Source: Candidatus Mediterraneibacter quadrami
GTDB taxonomy: Bacteria > Bacillota > Clostridia > Lachnospirales > Lachnospiraceae
Reading direction: 5' to 3'
Assembly: GCA_019120575.1 (NCBI GenBank)
Contig: DWUU01000059.1
Location: forward strand, 1-64,000
Length of the DNA: 64,000 nt
How positions within the stretch are numbered: position 1 is the first letter of the stretch; each line of letters opens with the position of its first letter. A model generated the notes under the pieces. It did not search any database. It worked only from the letters and a program-made list of their open reading frames with translations, and was not told the DNA's origin. The position numbers were made by a program, and so were the translations under genes. This document shows, one piece after another, positions 33,850-42,607 of this stretch.

Positions 33850-35720
33850 TTCTTACCCTGACCATCCTCACCTGTGATCTTTTTGCGCCGCGGACGGCTC
33901 TTTTTCTTTTCTTCCTTCTTTTCGCAGGGCGCGCTCACAAGCACGGAAACGCTGCGGAACGTAAGTTCAATGCTCTTCTGCTCCGCCAGTGCCGCAGGCG
34001 TCTCCAGCATCCCTTCCGCCGTATCGCCGGCCAGGCACCATTCCCGGTCCTTTCCCGGAGACGGAAGCGCATAGGTATGCGGCAGCCAGTGCATGTTATA
34101 GGCGATAAAGCAGTTCTCCGTTCCGGTATCCGCTCCGGCATAGAGAACGCCAAGCTGGCGGCTGGCTACATCCGCCTGCACGCGCCACGCATGCTCCCCG
34201 TGCCAGGATACGTCCGGCATGCCGCATGCGCACCGGTCCAGTCCCTGGAGTTCCTCTTTCCTGTGGAGGCACGGATACTTCTTCCGGAAAGCGATCAGTC
34301 CCTTTACAAACCGGAACAGCGAGTCATCCGTCTTCAGTCTGCTCCAGTCAACCCAGGCCGTCTCATTGTCCTGACAGTATACATTGTTATTTCCGTGCTG
34401 ACTGTTGTAAAACTCATCTCCCGCCAGCAGGCACGGCGTACCCTGGGCTGTAAGAAGAAGGAACATTGCGTTCCTGACCTGATTTTTTCTCAGGTTAAGA
34501 ACCGCTTTCTTCCGGCTTGGTCCTTCCGCGCCGCAGTTCCAGCTGAAATTGTAATCCGGTCCGTCCGTATTGTTCTCCCCGTTCGCCTCATTGTGCTTCC
34601 CGTCATAGGACACCAGATCCCACAGGGTAAATCCGGTCTGCGCAGTGATGTAATTGCACTTCCCGTCCGAGGAAGAATGGCGGCGGAGTTCACGGATCAC
34701 ATCATTCACCATATTCTCATCGCCTTTTAAAAACCGGCGCATAATATTCTGAAATTCATCGTCCTTGCGGATCAGCTTGATATCCTTCAGGAACGGGTCA
34801 TTGCTGAACATATCCCAGGGAACCGTATAGGGATTGATCACGAAGCCGTCGACATGATACTCCATCATATAAAAACGCAGGCACTCCAGCGCTGTCTGGG
34901 GGGCTGTTTCCGAAGTGAACGGCATCTCCAGCACAACTTCGATTCCCGCTCTGTGACATTCCCGGATCATATCTTTCAGTTCATGAACCGCGGAATGTCC
35001 GGCCGCATAGGACTCCTTTGGCGCAAAGAAATATGCCGGGCCGTATCCCCAGTAATTGATTCTGTCCTTCGCGCATTCGTCAAATTCGTATACCGGCATG
35101 CACTGGATCTGATTGATCCCAAGCTCCTGCAGGTACGGGATCTTCTCGATCACGCCCCGGAAAGTTCCCTTGTGCGGAACTTTAGAGGAACGGTGCTTTG
35201 TAAACCCGCGGACGTGGAGACTGTAAGCGATCACCTCATGCCACGGGATGTGGAGCCGCCGGTCCCCCTGCCAGTCATACTCAGCCGATACCAGCTTGCC
35301 GCGGATCTGATGATCCGGCTTCTCCCCGCGTTCCGGACCGCCCTGGACCGGAAACTTTCCGGAAAGCTCTGTCATTCCCGACGGTTCAGCCGGCACAGAG
35401 CGCTCCGGGAACGCAGCCTGCCGTTTCCCGAACTGCCGTTTTCCCGCGATTTCTTTTACATACGGATCAACATACACCTCGTCATCGATCATAAAATTGT
35501 ATTCATATTTCTCAGCCTCTATCCCTTCCACGGCCAGGAAACGCACTTCGCCGATCCCGTCCTCCTCCGGCATCTCATATCTGTACCGGGGCTGCTGTTT
35601 TCCGGCTCTGTAGAGAAGCACCTCACACTTCTTTCCTGCCGGCACCTGCACCGCAAAGTTCACTTTTCCGCCTTCAACATATGCGCCGAAGGGCTGTGGT
35701 TTTCCCTGTATGATTTTCAT
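33846..35720 (-). CDS. GH13 glycogen-debranching-like protein lacking the catalytic residues
   Basis: 624 aa. N-terminal CBM48-like part (about 8-90), then the GH13 barrel; ELHVRGF-like AYSLHVRGFTKH (about 165-176), GINQIQCMPVYEF, NYWGYGP, and the C-terminal WDLVSYDGKHNEANGENN-type signature and GTPCLLAGDEF fix the family as GlgX/TreX/pullulanase-like. The catalytic regions have decayed: region I reads VVLEMPFTSE instead of D-x4-NH, and region II reads DGFVINPY, so the Asp nucleophile of GFRFD is Asn 296. No Glu acid in a GEPW-like region III is found. It is probably a non-catalytic carbohydrate-binding or regulatory homologue. Confidence 0.75.
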   Translation of the reverse strand: MKIIQGKPQPFGAYVEGGKVNFAVQVPAGKKCEVLLYRAGKQQPRYRYEMPEEDGIGEVRFLAVEGIEAEKYEYNFMIDDEVYVDPYVKEIAGKRQFGKRQAAFPERSVPAEPSGMTELSGKFPVQGGPERGEKPDHQIRGKLVSAEYDWQGDRRLHIPWHEVIAYSLHVRGFTKHRSSKVPHKGTFRGVIEKIPYLQELGINQIQCMPVYEFDECAKDRINYWGYGPAYFFAPKESYAAGHSAVHELKDMIRECHRAGIEVVLEMPFTSETAPQTALECLRFYMMEYHVDGFVINPYTVPWDMFSNDPFLKDIKLIRKDDEFQNIMRRFLKGDENMVNDVIRELRRHSSSDGKCNYITAQTGFTLWDLVSYDGKHNEANGENNTDGPDYNFSWNCGAEGPSRKKAVLNLRKNQVRNAMFLLLTAQGTPCLLAGDEFYNSQHGNNNVYCQDNETAWVDWSRLKTDDSLFRFVKGLIAFRKKYPCLHRKEELQGLDRCACGMPDVSWHGEHAWRVQADVASRQLGVLYAGADTGTENCFIAYNMHWLPHTYALPSPGKDREWCLAGDTAEGMLETPAALAEQKSIELTFRSVSVLVSAPCEKKEEKKKSRPRRKKITGEDGQGKK

Positions 35721-35734
35721 ATTCCGTTCCTTTC

Positions 35735-36733
35735 CTACTGCCAGCCGTCTGTTCCATACATGTCTATATTTTCCCTGTCGATAAAGAACGTCTCAACATA
35801 AATCTCCGGTTCACACGCACCGTTTTCAAGAAGTACAGATGCTGTTTTTACTGCAGTCCTTCCCATATTGATCGGGGAGAGCGCCCCGATCCCCGCCAGC
35901 GCCGAATCTGTTTTCTTCAGCGCGCTTTTGACAGCCGGCGAGCCGCCGATGCTGTATACGATCACATCACTCCGCCCGGAAGCCTGAAGAACATCCATCG
36001 CGCAGAGCGCCATCCGGTCGTCCCCGCACATCAGCACATCCGGCAAACGCTTATCTGAAAGCATTGAACGCAGTTCTTCTCGGATCTTTTCCCCGTCGTC
36101 CGGCATGGCGCTGATCCGGCCCGTAACTTCAAATCCCGCGTTCTGAACCGTCTCCTCAAACCCGTTGATCCGCTCCACAACCGAACTGATCTCCGTACAT
36201 TCAAGGATCCCGATCTGCCCGCCGTCCGGCATTCTCCGGATCAGGTCTTCGGCGCAGAACATCCCGGCGCTGTAATTGTCTGATCCGATGAATCCGTCCG
36301 TCAGTCCCGCTTCCTGTACGCGGACATCCAGATTGATGACCGGGATCTCCGCCTCTTTCAGGCTCTCCAGCGCACCCGTGATCTTCTCCGGATCCGCAGG
36401 GATCAGAAACACGGTCTCAACACCGCTTTCGATCATCTCCAGAATCTGATCCGCCTGCACTTCCGCGCTTTTCCCGGCATCCCGGACAAGGATCCGGTCG
36501 CCCTGCTCTTCCAATGACACAGAGACGGAATCTTTCAGCACTTCACAGAAGGGGTCCGACAGATCCGCGCAGCTGAAGCCGAACAGGCGGTTCGTCTGCC
36601 CTTCACCGGTATCTTCTTCTGTTTCTTCCACGACCGCATTATCCTCGGGCGTTCCTACATTCTGTTTACATCCGGTCACGCCACAGCTCAACAGTACCGC
36701 CGCCAGGACGATAATAAGCCCCTTCTTCACCAT
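35735..36733 (-). CDS. Sugar-binding lipoprotein, RbsB/Peripla_BP_4 type, orphan
   Basis: 332 aa; start chosen at 36733 (ATG) because GGGAGAG is 8 nt before it. Signal peptide with lipobox VTGC (Cys about 22). The domain pattern is type I periplasmic binding: FGFSCADLSDPFCEVLKDSV, VFLIPADPEKI, IPVINLDVRV, GSDNYSAGMFCAEDLI, VLMCGDDRMALCAMDVL. No ABC ATPase or permease is adjacent, so it may serve a distant transporter or act as a sensor. It lies upstream of the GH13-like gene (14 bp), suggesting a common glycan theme. Confidence 0.85.
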   Translation of the reverse strand: MVKKGLIIVLAAVLLSCGVTGCKQNVGTPEDNAVVEETEEDTGEGQTNRLFGFSCADLSDPFCEVLKDSVSVSLEEQGDRILVRDAGKSAEVQADQILEMIESGVETVFLIPADPEKITGALESLKEAEIPVINLDVRVQEAGLTDGFIGSDNYSAGMFCAEDLIRRMPDGGQIGILECTEISSVVERINGFEETVQNAGFEVTGRISAMPDDGEKIREELRSMLSDKRLPDVLMCGDDRMALCAMDVLQASGRSDVIVYSIGGSPAVKSALKKTDSALAGIGALSPINMGRTAVKTASVLLENGACEPEIYVETFFIDRENIDMYGTDGWQ

Positions 36734-36780
36734 TTCCACGTCTCTCCCTGCCGCAGTTTGCGAAATTCTGCTTCTCTTTC

Positions 36781-36808
36781 ATTCTACCGTGTTTCAGTAG
36801 AATGTCAA
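36781..36808 (-). promoter_or_regulatory. Promoter of the sugar-binding lipoprotein with dyad
   Basis: TTGACA (complement of 36803-36808), 16-bp spacer, TAGAAT (complement of 36781-36786). CATTCTAC-N9-GTAGAATG (36780-36804) is a perfect 8-bp dyad spanning the -10 box and spacer, a likely operator. Confidence 0.7.
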
Positions 36809-36824
36809 TACAGTGAACCGCAAC

Positions 36825-36853
36825 TTGCAATTTATGCGTCTTTCTGATACTCT
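36825..36853 (+). promoter_or_regulatory. Weak promoter of the DUF1292 gene
   Basis: TTGCAA, 17-bp spacer, TACTCT. It is divergent from the lipoprotein promoter. Confidence 0.45.
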
Positions 36854-36893
36854 CTTTTTAGAACACCAGAATATGCATGAAGGAGAAAATCAT

Positions 36894-37202
36894 ATGATTG
36901 AAAATGAATCCCTGAGCGTAACGCTTACGCTGGAAAACGACGAAGAACTGGAATGCGACGTGATCACTATATTTGAGACGGACGCCCGTCAGTATATCGC
37001 TCTTCTCCCGGTCAACGCCAATGAAGACAGCGAGGACGGGCAGATCTATCTGTACCGTCTGATCGACAATGGTGAGGGCGAAGAGCCGGGACTCGAAAAC
37101 ATCGTGGATGACGACGAATTCGAGCGGGTCTCCGAAGTATTCAATGACTGGATGGAATCCCAGGATTTCGGCGACATCGATCTCGACGATATTGATGATT
37201 AA
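36894..37202 (+). CDS. DUF1292-family (YrzB-like) acidic protein
   Basis: 102 aa from ATG at 36894, preceded by GAAGGAG at 8 nt; two upstream in-frame ATGs have no ribosome site. The pattern LTLENDEELECDVITIFETDARQYIALLPV followed by YLYRLI and a long acidic tail matches DUF1292 (split here for length: LTLENDEELECDV, QYIALLPV). Function unknown; it is widespread in Firmicutes. It overlaps the convergent helicase gene by 4 bp. Confidence 0.88.
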   Translation: MIENESLSVTLTLENDEELECDVITIFETDARQYIALLPVNANEDSEDGQIYLYRLIDNGEGEEPGLENIVDDDEFERVSEVFNDWMESQDFGDIDLDDIDD

Positions 37203-39034
37203 TCCGTATTTTCCAGAAGTTCCTCAACAAAACGGGAAGGGCTCATCTCTTTCCCGTTTTTTGTTTTCACATAACAGATCTTCAGTTCATCCATGGCCCG
37301 GGTCATTCCGACATAGAAGAGCCGCCGCTCTTCCTCGATCTGCGCATCCGTCTTCGCTTTCTGATAAGGCATCCGCCCCTCATTCGCCCCGATGATCAGC
37401 ACACTGGCGAATTCCAGTCCCTTCGCCGCATGGAGCGTCATCAGCCGTACGCCTTCTTCCGAATGATTCCTCTCTTTTTCTTTCATCCGGAGCATCTCCG
37501 TATATTCCCGGATGTGCGCAAGCCATTCCTCCCCCGATGCGTAAGGCTTTGCCGCCTCTTCGATCTCCAGCAGCACTTCGTTCAGGTCCGCCCGCGGGAT
37601 CCCGGATGTGTATGCATAATCCTTCAGGAAATCATCATATCCGATTTTCTTTTTAATATACTGGATCGCCGCATAGGGCGCCATCCGGGCGATCATCTTT
37701 ATATCCCACTCAAACTGGTCTACCCGATCCATCATCCAGTCCTTATCCGAATAAAACGTCCGGACCGCTTCAAAAGAAACGCCTTCGCCGGACAGGCTGT
37801 CCCGGCCGATATACCGTTTCGGGCGGTTCATCACCCGCAGGAAATCCGTTCTTGATCCCCGCCCCAGCGACAGGCGGATATAAGCCTGCAGGTCCTGTGC
37901 GATGAAATGTTCATAAAGATTGGGCAGGCGCTCCCGCATCCGGAACGGGATCCGGCGCCTTACCAGCTCCTCTGCAAGCGGACGGGCGTCCGTGTGGATC
38001 CGGAAGAGCACGGCGATCTTTTCCGCCGGGATCCCCTGCCGGATATACCCTTCGATCTCATCCGCGGCATACTGCGCCTCCTCGTTCGGATCTTTCAGTT
38101 CCTGGATGTGGAGACATGCCCCGCTGTCCCGCGCAGCTTCCAGATCTTTACTGTAACGCTGTTCATTATTGCCGATCACCTTCAGCGAATTCCGGACAAT
38201 ATTTCCCGTCGACCGGTAATTCGTTCCGAGAATGATCTGCTCCGCATCCGGATAATCCTTCCGGAAACAGAACATCAGCTCCGGAGCCGCTCCCCGGAAA
38301 CCATAGATCGCCTGGTCGTCATCTCCCACTACAAACAGATTGTTCTCCGGCTGTGCCAGCATCCGGATCACATCATACTGGACCCGGTTGATATCCTGGA
38401 ACTCGTCCACCAGGATATACCGGAATTTCTGCTGCCAGAGCTTCAGCACATCCGGCCGGGATGCAAACAGCTCATAACAGGTGGTGAGCATATCGTCAAA
38501 ATCCAGCTTCCGGAGGGATTTCCGCTTTTCTTCATACTCCCTGTAAATCTGCCTGAACCGTTCCGGCGCGCATTTATCGGATACATATTCTTCTACCGGG
38601 ATCCGGCCGTTCTTCACCCGCCCGATCTCCTCCGCCAGATCGCGCAGGAAATCCGTCTCATCCTGCGCGTCTGCGTCCCGGCTGTTGATCACCAGACGGA
38701 GGATCTGATACTTCTCCTCCTCTGACAGAATATTCTGACTGCTGATCCGGTAGGCCCATTTCAGGATCCCGTAAAAGATCCCGTGAAAAGTCCCCGCCGT
38801 GACCGGCACACTGGTCCGGCCCATCAGAGCGCACAGTCTGGACTTCATCTCTGCCGCCGCGTAACGGGTAAATGTAACGACCAGAATTTCCTCCGGCCTT
38901 ATATTGCATTCTTCGATCAGATATCTGATCCTGTTCACGATCGTAAGCGTCTTACCGGAACCGGGCCCTGCCAATACCTGACAGGGCCCGGTTCTGTAAC
39001 AGACCGCCTTCATCTGTTCCTGATTAAATCTCAT
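37199..39034 (-). CDS. UvrD/PcrA-type superfamily 1 DNA helicase
   Basis: 611 aa from [11 protein letters not shown] at 39034; 17 more codons are open upstream inside gltX but lack a ribosome site. Helicase motifs: Walker A AGPGSGKT (about 25-32), motif Ia [11 protein letters not shown], motif [10 protein letters not shown], motif [16 protein letters not shown], motif [13 protein letters not shown] and motif [13 protein letters not shown]. It is about 100 residues shorter than PcrA, with a reduced C-terminal tail that normally binds RNA polymerase. Overlaps gltX by 11 bp. Confidence 0.9.
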   Translation of the reverse strand: MRFNQEQMKAVCYRTGPCQVLAGPGSGKTLTIVNRIRYLIEECNIRPEEILVVTFTRYAAAEMKSRLCALMGRTSVPVTAGTFHGIFYGILKWAYRISSQNILSEEEKYQILRLVINSRDADAQDETDFLRDLAEEIGRVKNGRIPVEEYVSDKCAPERFRQIYREYEEKRKSLRKLDFDDMLTTCYELFASRPDVLKLWQQKFRYILVDEFQDINRVQYDVIRMLAQPENNLFVVGDDDQAIYGFRGAAPELMFCFRKDYPDAEQIILGTNYRSTGNIVRNSLKVIGNNEQRYSKDLEAARDSGACLHIQELKDPNEEAQYAADEIEGYIRQGIPAEKIAVLFRIHTDARPLAEELVRRRIPFRMRERLPNLYEHFIAQDLQAYIRLSLGRGSRTDFLRVMNRPKRYIGRDSLSGEGVSFEAVRTFYSDKDWMMDRVDQFEWDIKMIARMAPYAAIQYIKKKIGYDDFLKDYAYTSGIPRADLNEVLLEIEEAAKPYASGEEWLAHIREYTEMLRMKEKERNHSEEGVRLMTLHAAKGLEFASVLIIGANEGRMPYQKAKTDAQIEEERRLFYVGMTRAMDELKICYVKTKNGKEMSPSRFVEELLENTD

Positions 39035-40487
39035 GCAGCTTCTCAATTCCTTTTCGGATCCTGCGGACGGACTCTTCTTTTCCAAAGACCTCCATCAGTT
39101 CGGTGGCGCCTCCCGGCGTGCTCTGCCTGCCCGACACGGCAGTCCTGAGCGGCCACATCACATATCCGATCTTGTATCCTTTCTCCTCCGCGAACCCTTT
39201 TAAAAGCTCGAAGAGCGCGTCATTGCTGTAATCCTCCTGCGCCTCCAGGACCGGAAGCACTTCCTCGAGGAGCGCCAGACCTTTCTCCGGATCCGTCTTC
39301 ATCTTCTTATGACGGTACAGTTCACAGTCGTATTCCGGCAGTTCCTCAATAAAATCAATCTGGTCATTAATGTCCGGGAAGATCTCGATCCTTGTCTTGA
39401 CAAGCGCCGCGATCTTCTTCAGATCATAATCTTTGGTCACGGTTTTCCGGATATACGGCTCCGCCATCTCATAGAAGCGGTCAGAATCCATGGCTTTGAG
39501 ATATTCCCCGTTCATCCATTTCAGTTTCACCGTGTCAAATACCGCCGGCGACTTACTCATATTGCGGTAGTCAAACTCCTTCACCAGTTCTTCCAGAGAG
39601 AAGATCTCCCGGTTGTCCGCCGGGCACCAGCCCAGCAGCGCCACATAGTTTACAACGGCTTCTGATACGAATCCCTGATCGATCAGATCTTCATATGAGG
39701 AATGGCCGCTTCTCTTGCTCAGCTTCTTATGACTCTCATCCGTGATCAGCGGACAGTGTACATAGACCGGGATCTCCCAGCCGAACGCCTCATAGAGGCG
39801 GTTGTACTTTGGTGCTGACGCCAGATATTCATTGCCTCTTACCACATGGGTGATCCCCATCAGATGGTCGTCTACCACATTGGCGAAATTATAGGTCGGA
39901 AAGCCGTCGGACTTGATCAGGATCATGTCGTCCAGTTCACTGTTCGGCACGGTGATGTCCCCGTAGATCTCGTCATGGAAAGTGGTCTCCCCTTCGTTCG
40001 GCACGTTCAGGCGGATCACCCACGGCTTTCCTGCCGCCAGATTCGCCTCCACCTCTTCTTTGCTCAGGCCCAGACAGTGCTTGTCGTAGACAACAATCTC
40101 CGTTCCTTCCTCTGAGACGGATGTGCGCAGCGTATCCAGACGCTCTTTGTCACAGAAACAGTAGTAGGCGTCCCCCTGATCCACCAGCTGCTTTGCGTAT
40201 TTCAGATAGATGCCGGACGCCTGGCGTTCACTCTGAACATAAGGGCCGTATCCACGGTCCTTATCCGGCCCCTCGTCATGGATCAGGCCGGTCTTTTCAA
40301 GCGTCCTGTATATGATATCCACAGCGCCCTCCACATAGCGCTCCTGATCCGTATCCTCGATGCGGAGGATAAAGTCCCCGCCTTCATGCTTTGCGATCAG
40401 GTATGCATAAAGCGCTGTTCTTAAATTTCCTACATGCATGCGCCCGGTAGGACTGGGCGCGAATCTTGTTCTAACTTTGCTGCTCAT
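39024..40487 (-). CDS. gltX: Glutamyl-tRNA synthetase
   Basis: 487 aa from [21 protein letters not shown], with GGAGAG upstream. HIGH-type motif PTGRMHVGN (about 12-20), KLSKR in [10 protein letters not shown] (about 250), and a discriminating class I core. Charges tRNA-Glu (and tRNA-Gln in organisms using the amidotransferase route). The zinc-binding segment is reduced to YYCFCDKE. Operon with the downstream helicase. Confidence 0.97.
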   Translation of the reverse strand: MSSKVRTRFAPSPTGRMHVGNLRTALYAYLIAKHEGGDFILRIEDTDQERYVEGAVDIIYRTLEKTGLIHDEGPDKDRGYGPYVQSERQASGIYLKYAKQLVDQGDAYYCFCDKERLDTLRTSVSEEGTEIVVYDKHCLGLSKEEVEANLAAGKPWVIRLNVPNEGETTFHDEIYGDITVPNSELDDMILIKSDGFPTYNFANVVDDHLMGITHVVRGNEYLASAPKYNRLYEAFGWEIPVYVHCPLITDESHKKLSKRSGHSSYEDLIDQGFVSEAVVNYVALLGWCPADNREIFSLEELVKEFDYRNMSKSPAVFDTVKLKWMNGEYLKAMDSDRFYEMAEPYIRKTVTKDYDLKKIAALVKTRIEIFPDINDQIDFIEELPEYDCELYRHKKMKTDPEKGLALLEEVLPVLEAQEDYSNDALFELLKGFAEEKGYKIGYVMWPLRTAVSGRQSTPGGATELMEVFGKEESVRRIRKGIEKLHEI

Positions 40488-40514
40488 TTTTTCTCTCCAA
40501 ATCAAGTCTTAATT

Positions 40515-41255
40515 TTATTTGTCGCATTCTGCCAGTATATCGGAAAGGAAGCGGTCGCTTCTTCCATGGATGATGATGTCCGCCCGCTGGTCTGAATAAT
40601 GCTCCGTATCATTTACAAGGATCAGGTTCGATCCTGTAAAATACTGGATCATCTGCCCGCACAGCGGAGATGTGAGGCTGGCTCCCAGCACGATCAGCAC
40701 ATCGGCTTTTTCCACCTCCTGCGCCGCACGCGTCATGCGTCCGTTGTCGATCATCTCGCCGAACAGACACACGTCCGGCCGCAGAGCCGTCATACAGGAC
40801 TCGCACAGCGGCACGCCTCTGGCCTGCTTAACGTATTCAACCGGATATTCCCGGCCGCAGTTGGGGCACCGGTTTTGAAAAACCGTCCCCTTCAGATTGA
40901 TCACATCCCGGCAGCCGGCCCGGTCCTCGAGCCCGGCGATGCGGCGTGTGATGACCGGCCCGATCAGGCCGCGGTCCTGCAGGCTTTTCAGGGCATAAAA
41001 CCCTTCGCCCGGCGGGCGTTCCACAATTTTCAGGAGAACCTCTTTGTAGAAACGGAAAAACAGTTCTTTCCTCGCCGCATAGAATCCGCTGCTGAAGATC
41101 TCTTCAAATGAATAACCGTACTTCTCCTCGATCTCGTAGGATTCCTCCCCGTCGCGAAGAAGCGGGTACCCGCTCTCGGCCATCAGGCCCGCTCCGCTCA
41201 AAACAACCGTATGCCTGCTGTTTCGCAGAATCTGAAGTATGTTTTTCTCTTTCAT
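40515..41255 (-). CDS. Sir2-like protein with a degenerate active site
   Basis: 246 aa from MKEKN (AAAGGAGGG before it). The Rossmann GAG (21-23), the four zinc cysteines (C130, C133, C151, C154), and RPDVCLFGE (159-167) clearly place it in the sirtuin family. Key residues differ from active sirtuins: GAGLMAESGYPLLRD replaces GAGISAESGIPDFR, the conserved Gln-Asn pair of TQN-D is Arg104-Arg105 in ITRRIAGLE, and the catalytic His of the LHG motif is Lys122 in NLKG. NAD-dependent deacylation is therefore unlikely; a binding or non-canonical role is possible. It is 28 bp downstream of nothing related; gltX follows it. Confidence 0.8.
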   Translation of the reverse strand: MKEKNILQILRNSRHTVVLSGAGLMAESGYPLLRDGEESYEIEEKYGYSFEEIFSSGFYAARKELFFRFYKEVLLKIVERPPGEGFYALKSLQDRGLIGPVITRRIAGLEDRAGCRDVINLKGTVFQNRCPNCGREYPVEYVKQARGVPLCESCMTALRPDVCLFGEMIDNGRMTRAAQEVEKADVLIVLGASLTSPLCGQMIQYFTGSNLILVNDTEHYSDQRADIIIHGRSDRFLSDILAECDK

Positions 41256-41337
41256 AAAGATCCCTCCTTTCTGCCGCTGTATCCCGTCAGCAGAGTGCAT
41301 TTTTATGAAAGTATTATAAAACAAATCACAGAAATCT

Positions 41338-42453
41338 TCAATAAGCTTCCCTTTGGACCACTTCGATATACCCCGGCAGGTCCGACGGAGCCTCAGCGGT
41401 ACATTCCGTCAGATCAAGCGCCGTGATGACTGCGTCCGCAAATGCATTTTCCGCAAATCCGGTAATTTCCGCAGGAACCAGGTAGCTTCCTGTTCTTCCG
41501 GCCGGAAAGGCAAAGATGCGTGTCCCGTTGTCCGAAAGAAGCACGCCCATATTATCTGAAAATCCGCTGCCCGGTTCCGCCGTATACCATTCCACGTTCG
41601 TAAGACCGGCAAACGCACCGGCTTCAATCTGCGTAATATTCGCCGGAATCCAGATTTCCCGCACAGAAGACAAACCGTCTGAAAATGCTCCTGCCCTGAT
41701 CCCGATGCATCCTTCCGCCGGGAATTGCATCAGACCGCGTGAAACCACCAGTTCCGGATCCGCCACACCGTAAATCATCCCGTTCTCATCTACGAGAAAG
41801 CCGTCAATGATTCCGGACGGCGCCGTCGTATCTTCGGACTCATCCGGAACAGCCGGTGTAACGGATGTGTCCGGGACAGCCGGCGCATCCGGTTCTGTGG
41901 GCATATCCGGCACGATCGGCGTCTCAGGCGCGGCCGGTGCATCCGGTTCGGCAGGCGTATCCGGCACAATCGGCGTCTCAGGCACGGCCGGCGCGTCCGG
42001 TTCTGCAGGCGTATCCGGCACGATCGGCGTCTCTGGGGCGGCCGGTGCGGCCGGTGCGTCGGGTTCTGCAGGCGTATCCGGTATGATCGGCGTCTCCGGA
42101 ACGGCCGGTGCGGCCGGCGCGTCGGGTTCTGCAGGCGTATCCGGTATGATCGGCGTCTCAGCTGCCACCGGCGTCTCCGGTATGATCGACTTTTCAGCCA
42201 CAACCGGCGTCTCCGCTTCTGCCGGTGTCTCCGGTATGATCGCCGTCCCGGGCAGGACCGGCGTTTCCGACTCCTTTTCAACCGGCGCAATGTGATCTGC
42301 CTTCGCACTCTGGTCCGCCGGCTCTGTATACATGCCGAGCCAGACCAGCACGGCCCCGAATGCCAGAACGGCTGCCAGTACTTTTACCGTTCTTCGCAGT
42401 CCGGCATGTCCGGATGTACGCCATTCCTCATAAATATTCAAACACCACTCCAT
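41338..42453 (-). CDS. Membrane-anchored repeat protein: P/E/A/T-rich linker with C-terminal BspA-type leucine-rich repeats
   Basis: 371 aa from MEWCLNIYEEW (GGGAG just before). An N-terminal helix (about 22-42, KVLAAVLAFGAVLVWLG) anchors it with the C-terminal part outside the cell. About residues 70-205 are proline-rich repeats of the type PETPIIPDTPAEPDAPA, a probable rigid stalk. The C-terminal 160 residues carry BspA/LRR_5-like units (IRAGAFSDGLSSVREIWIPANITQIEAGAFAGLTNVEWY pattern). Surface adhesin-like or sensing role is inferred. There is no sortase motif. Confidence 0.75.
   Translation of the reverse strand: MEWCLNIYEEWRTSGHAGLRRTVKVLAAVLAFGAVLVWLGMYTEPADQSAKADHIAPVEKESETPVLPGTAIIPETPAEAETPVVAEKSIIPETPVAAETPIIPDTPAEPDAPAAPAVPETPIIPDTPAEPDAPAAPAAPETPIVPDTPAEPDAPAVPETPIVPDTPAEPDAPAAPETPIVPDMPTEPDAPAVPDTSVTPAVPDESEDTTAPSGIIDGFLVDENGMIYGVADPELVVSRGLMQFPAEGCIGIRAGAFSDGLSSVREIWIPANITQIEAGAFAGLTNVEWYTAEPGSGFSDNMGVLLSDNGTRIFAFPAGRTGSYLVPAEITGFAENAFADAVITALDLTECTAEAPSDLPGYIEVVQREAY
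41840..42280. repeat. Coding tandem repeats in the proline-rich stalk
   Basis: Units of roughly 48-60 bp (about 16-20 codons, core PETPI-PDTPAEPDAPA) repeat at least five times with GGCGTATCCGG and GGCGTCTC blocks shared almost exactly. High similarity implies recent expansion by slippage or recombination, and a variable number is expected among strains. Confidence 0.8.
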
Positions 42454-42607
42454 AATTCTCCCATTCCTTTCCCCTTCTGCAGCCTTTCCTGCAGGGTCTT
42501 TCCCATAAATTTCCGGAAATACGGTATCACAGAAAAAGGAATGCCGCAATCCCCCGCAACATTCCTTTGCCTTCTGATATGGTGTCGATCTCCTTAGCAA
42601 GCCTGAA

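Noticed and set aside
41840..42280. CRISPR-like regular repeats
   Set aside because: The repeats are in frame, encode a Pro/Glu/Ala stalk and have no unique spacers of constant length.
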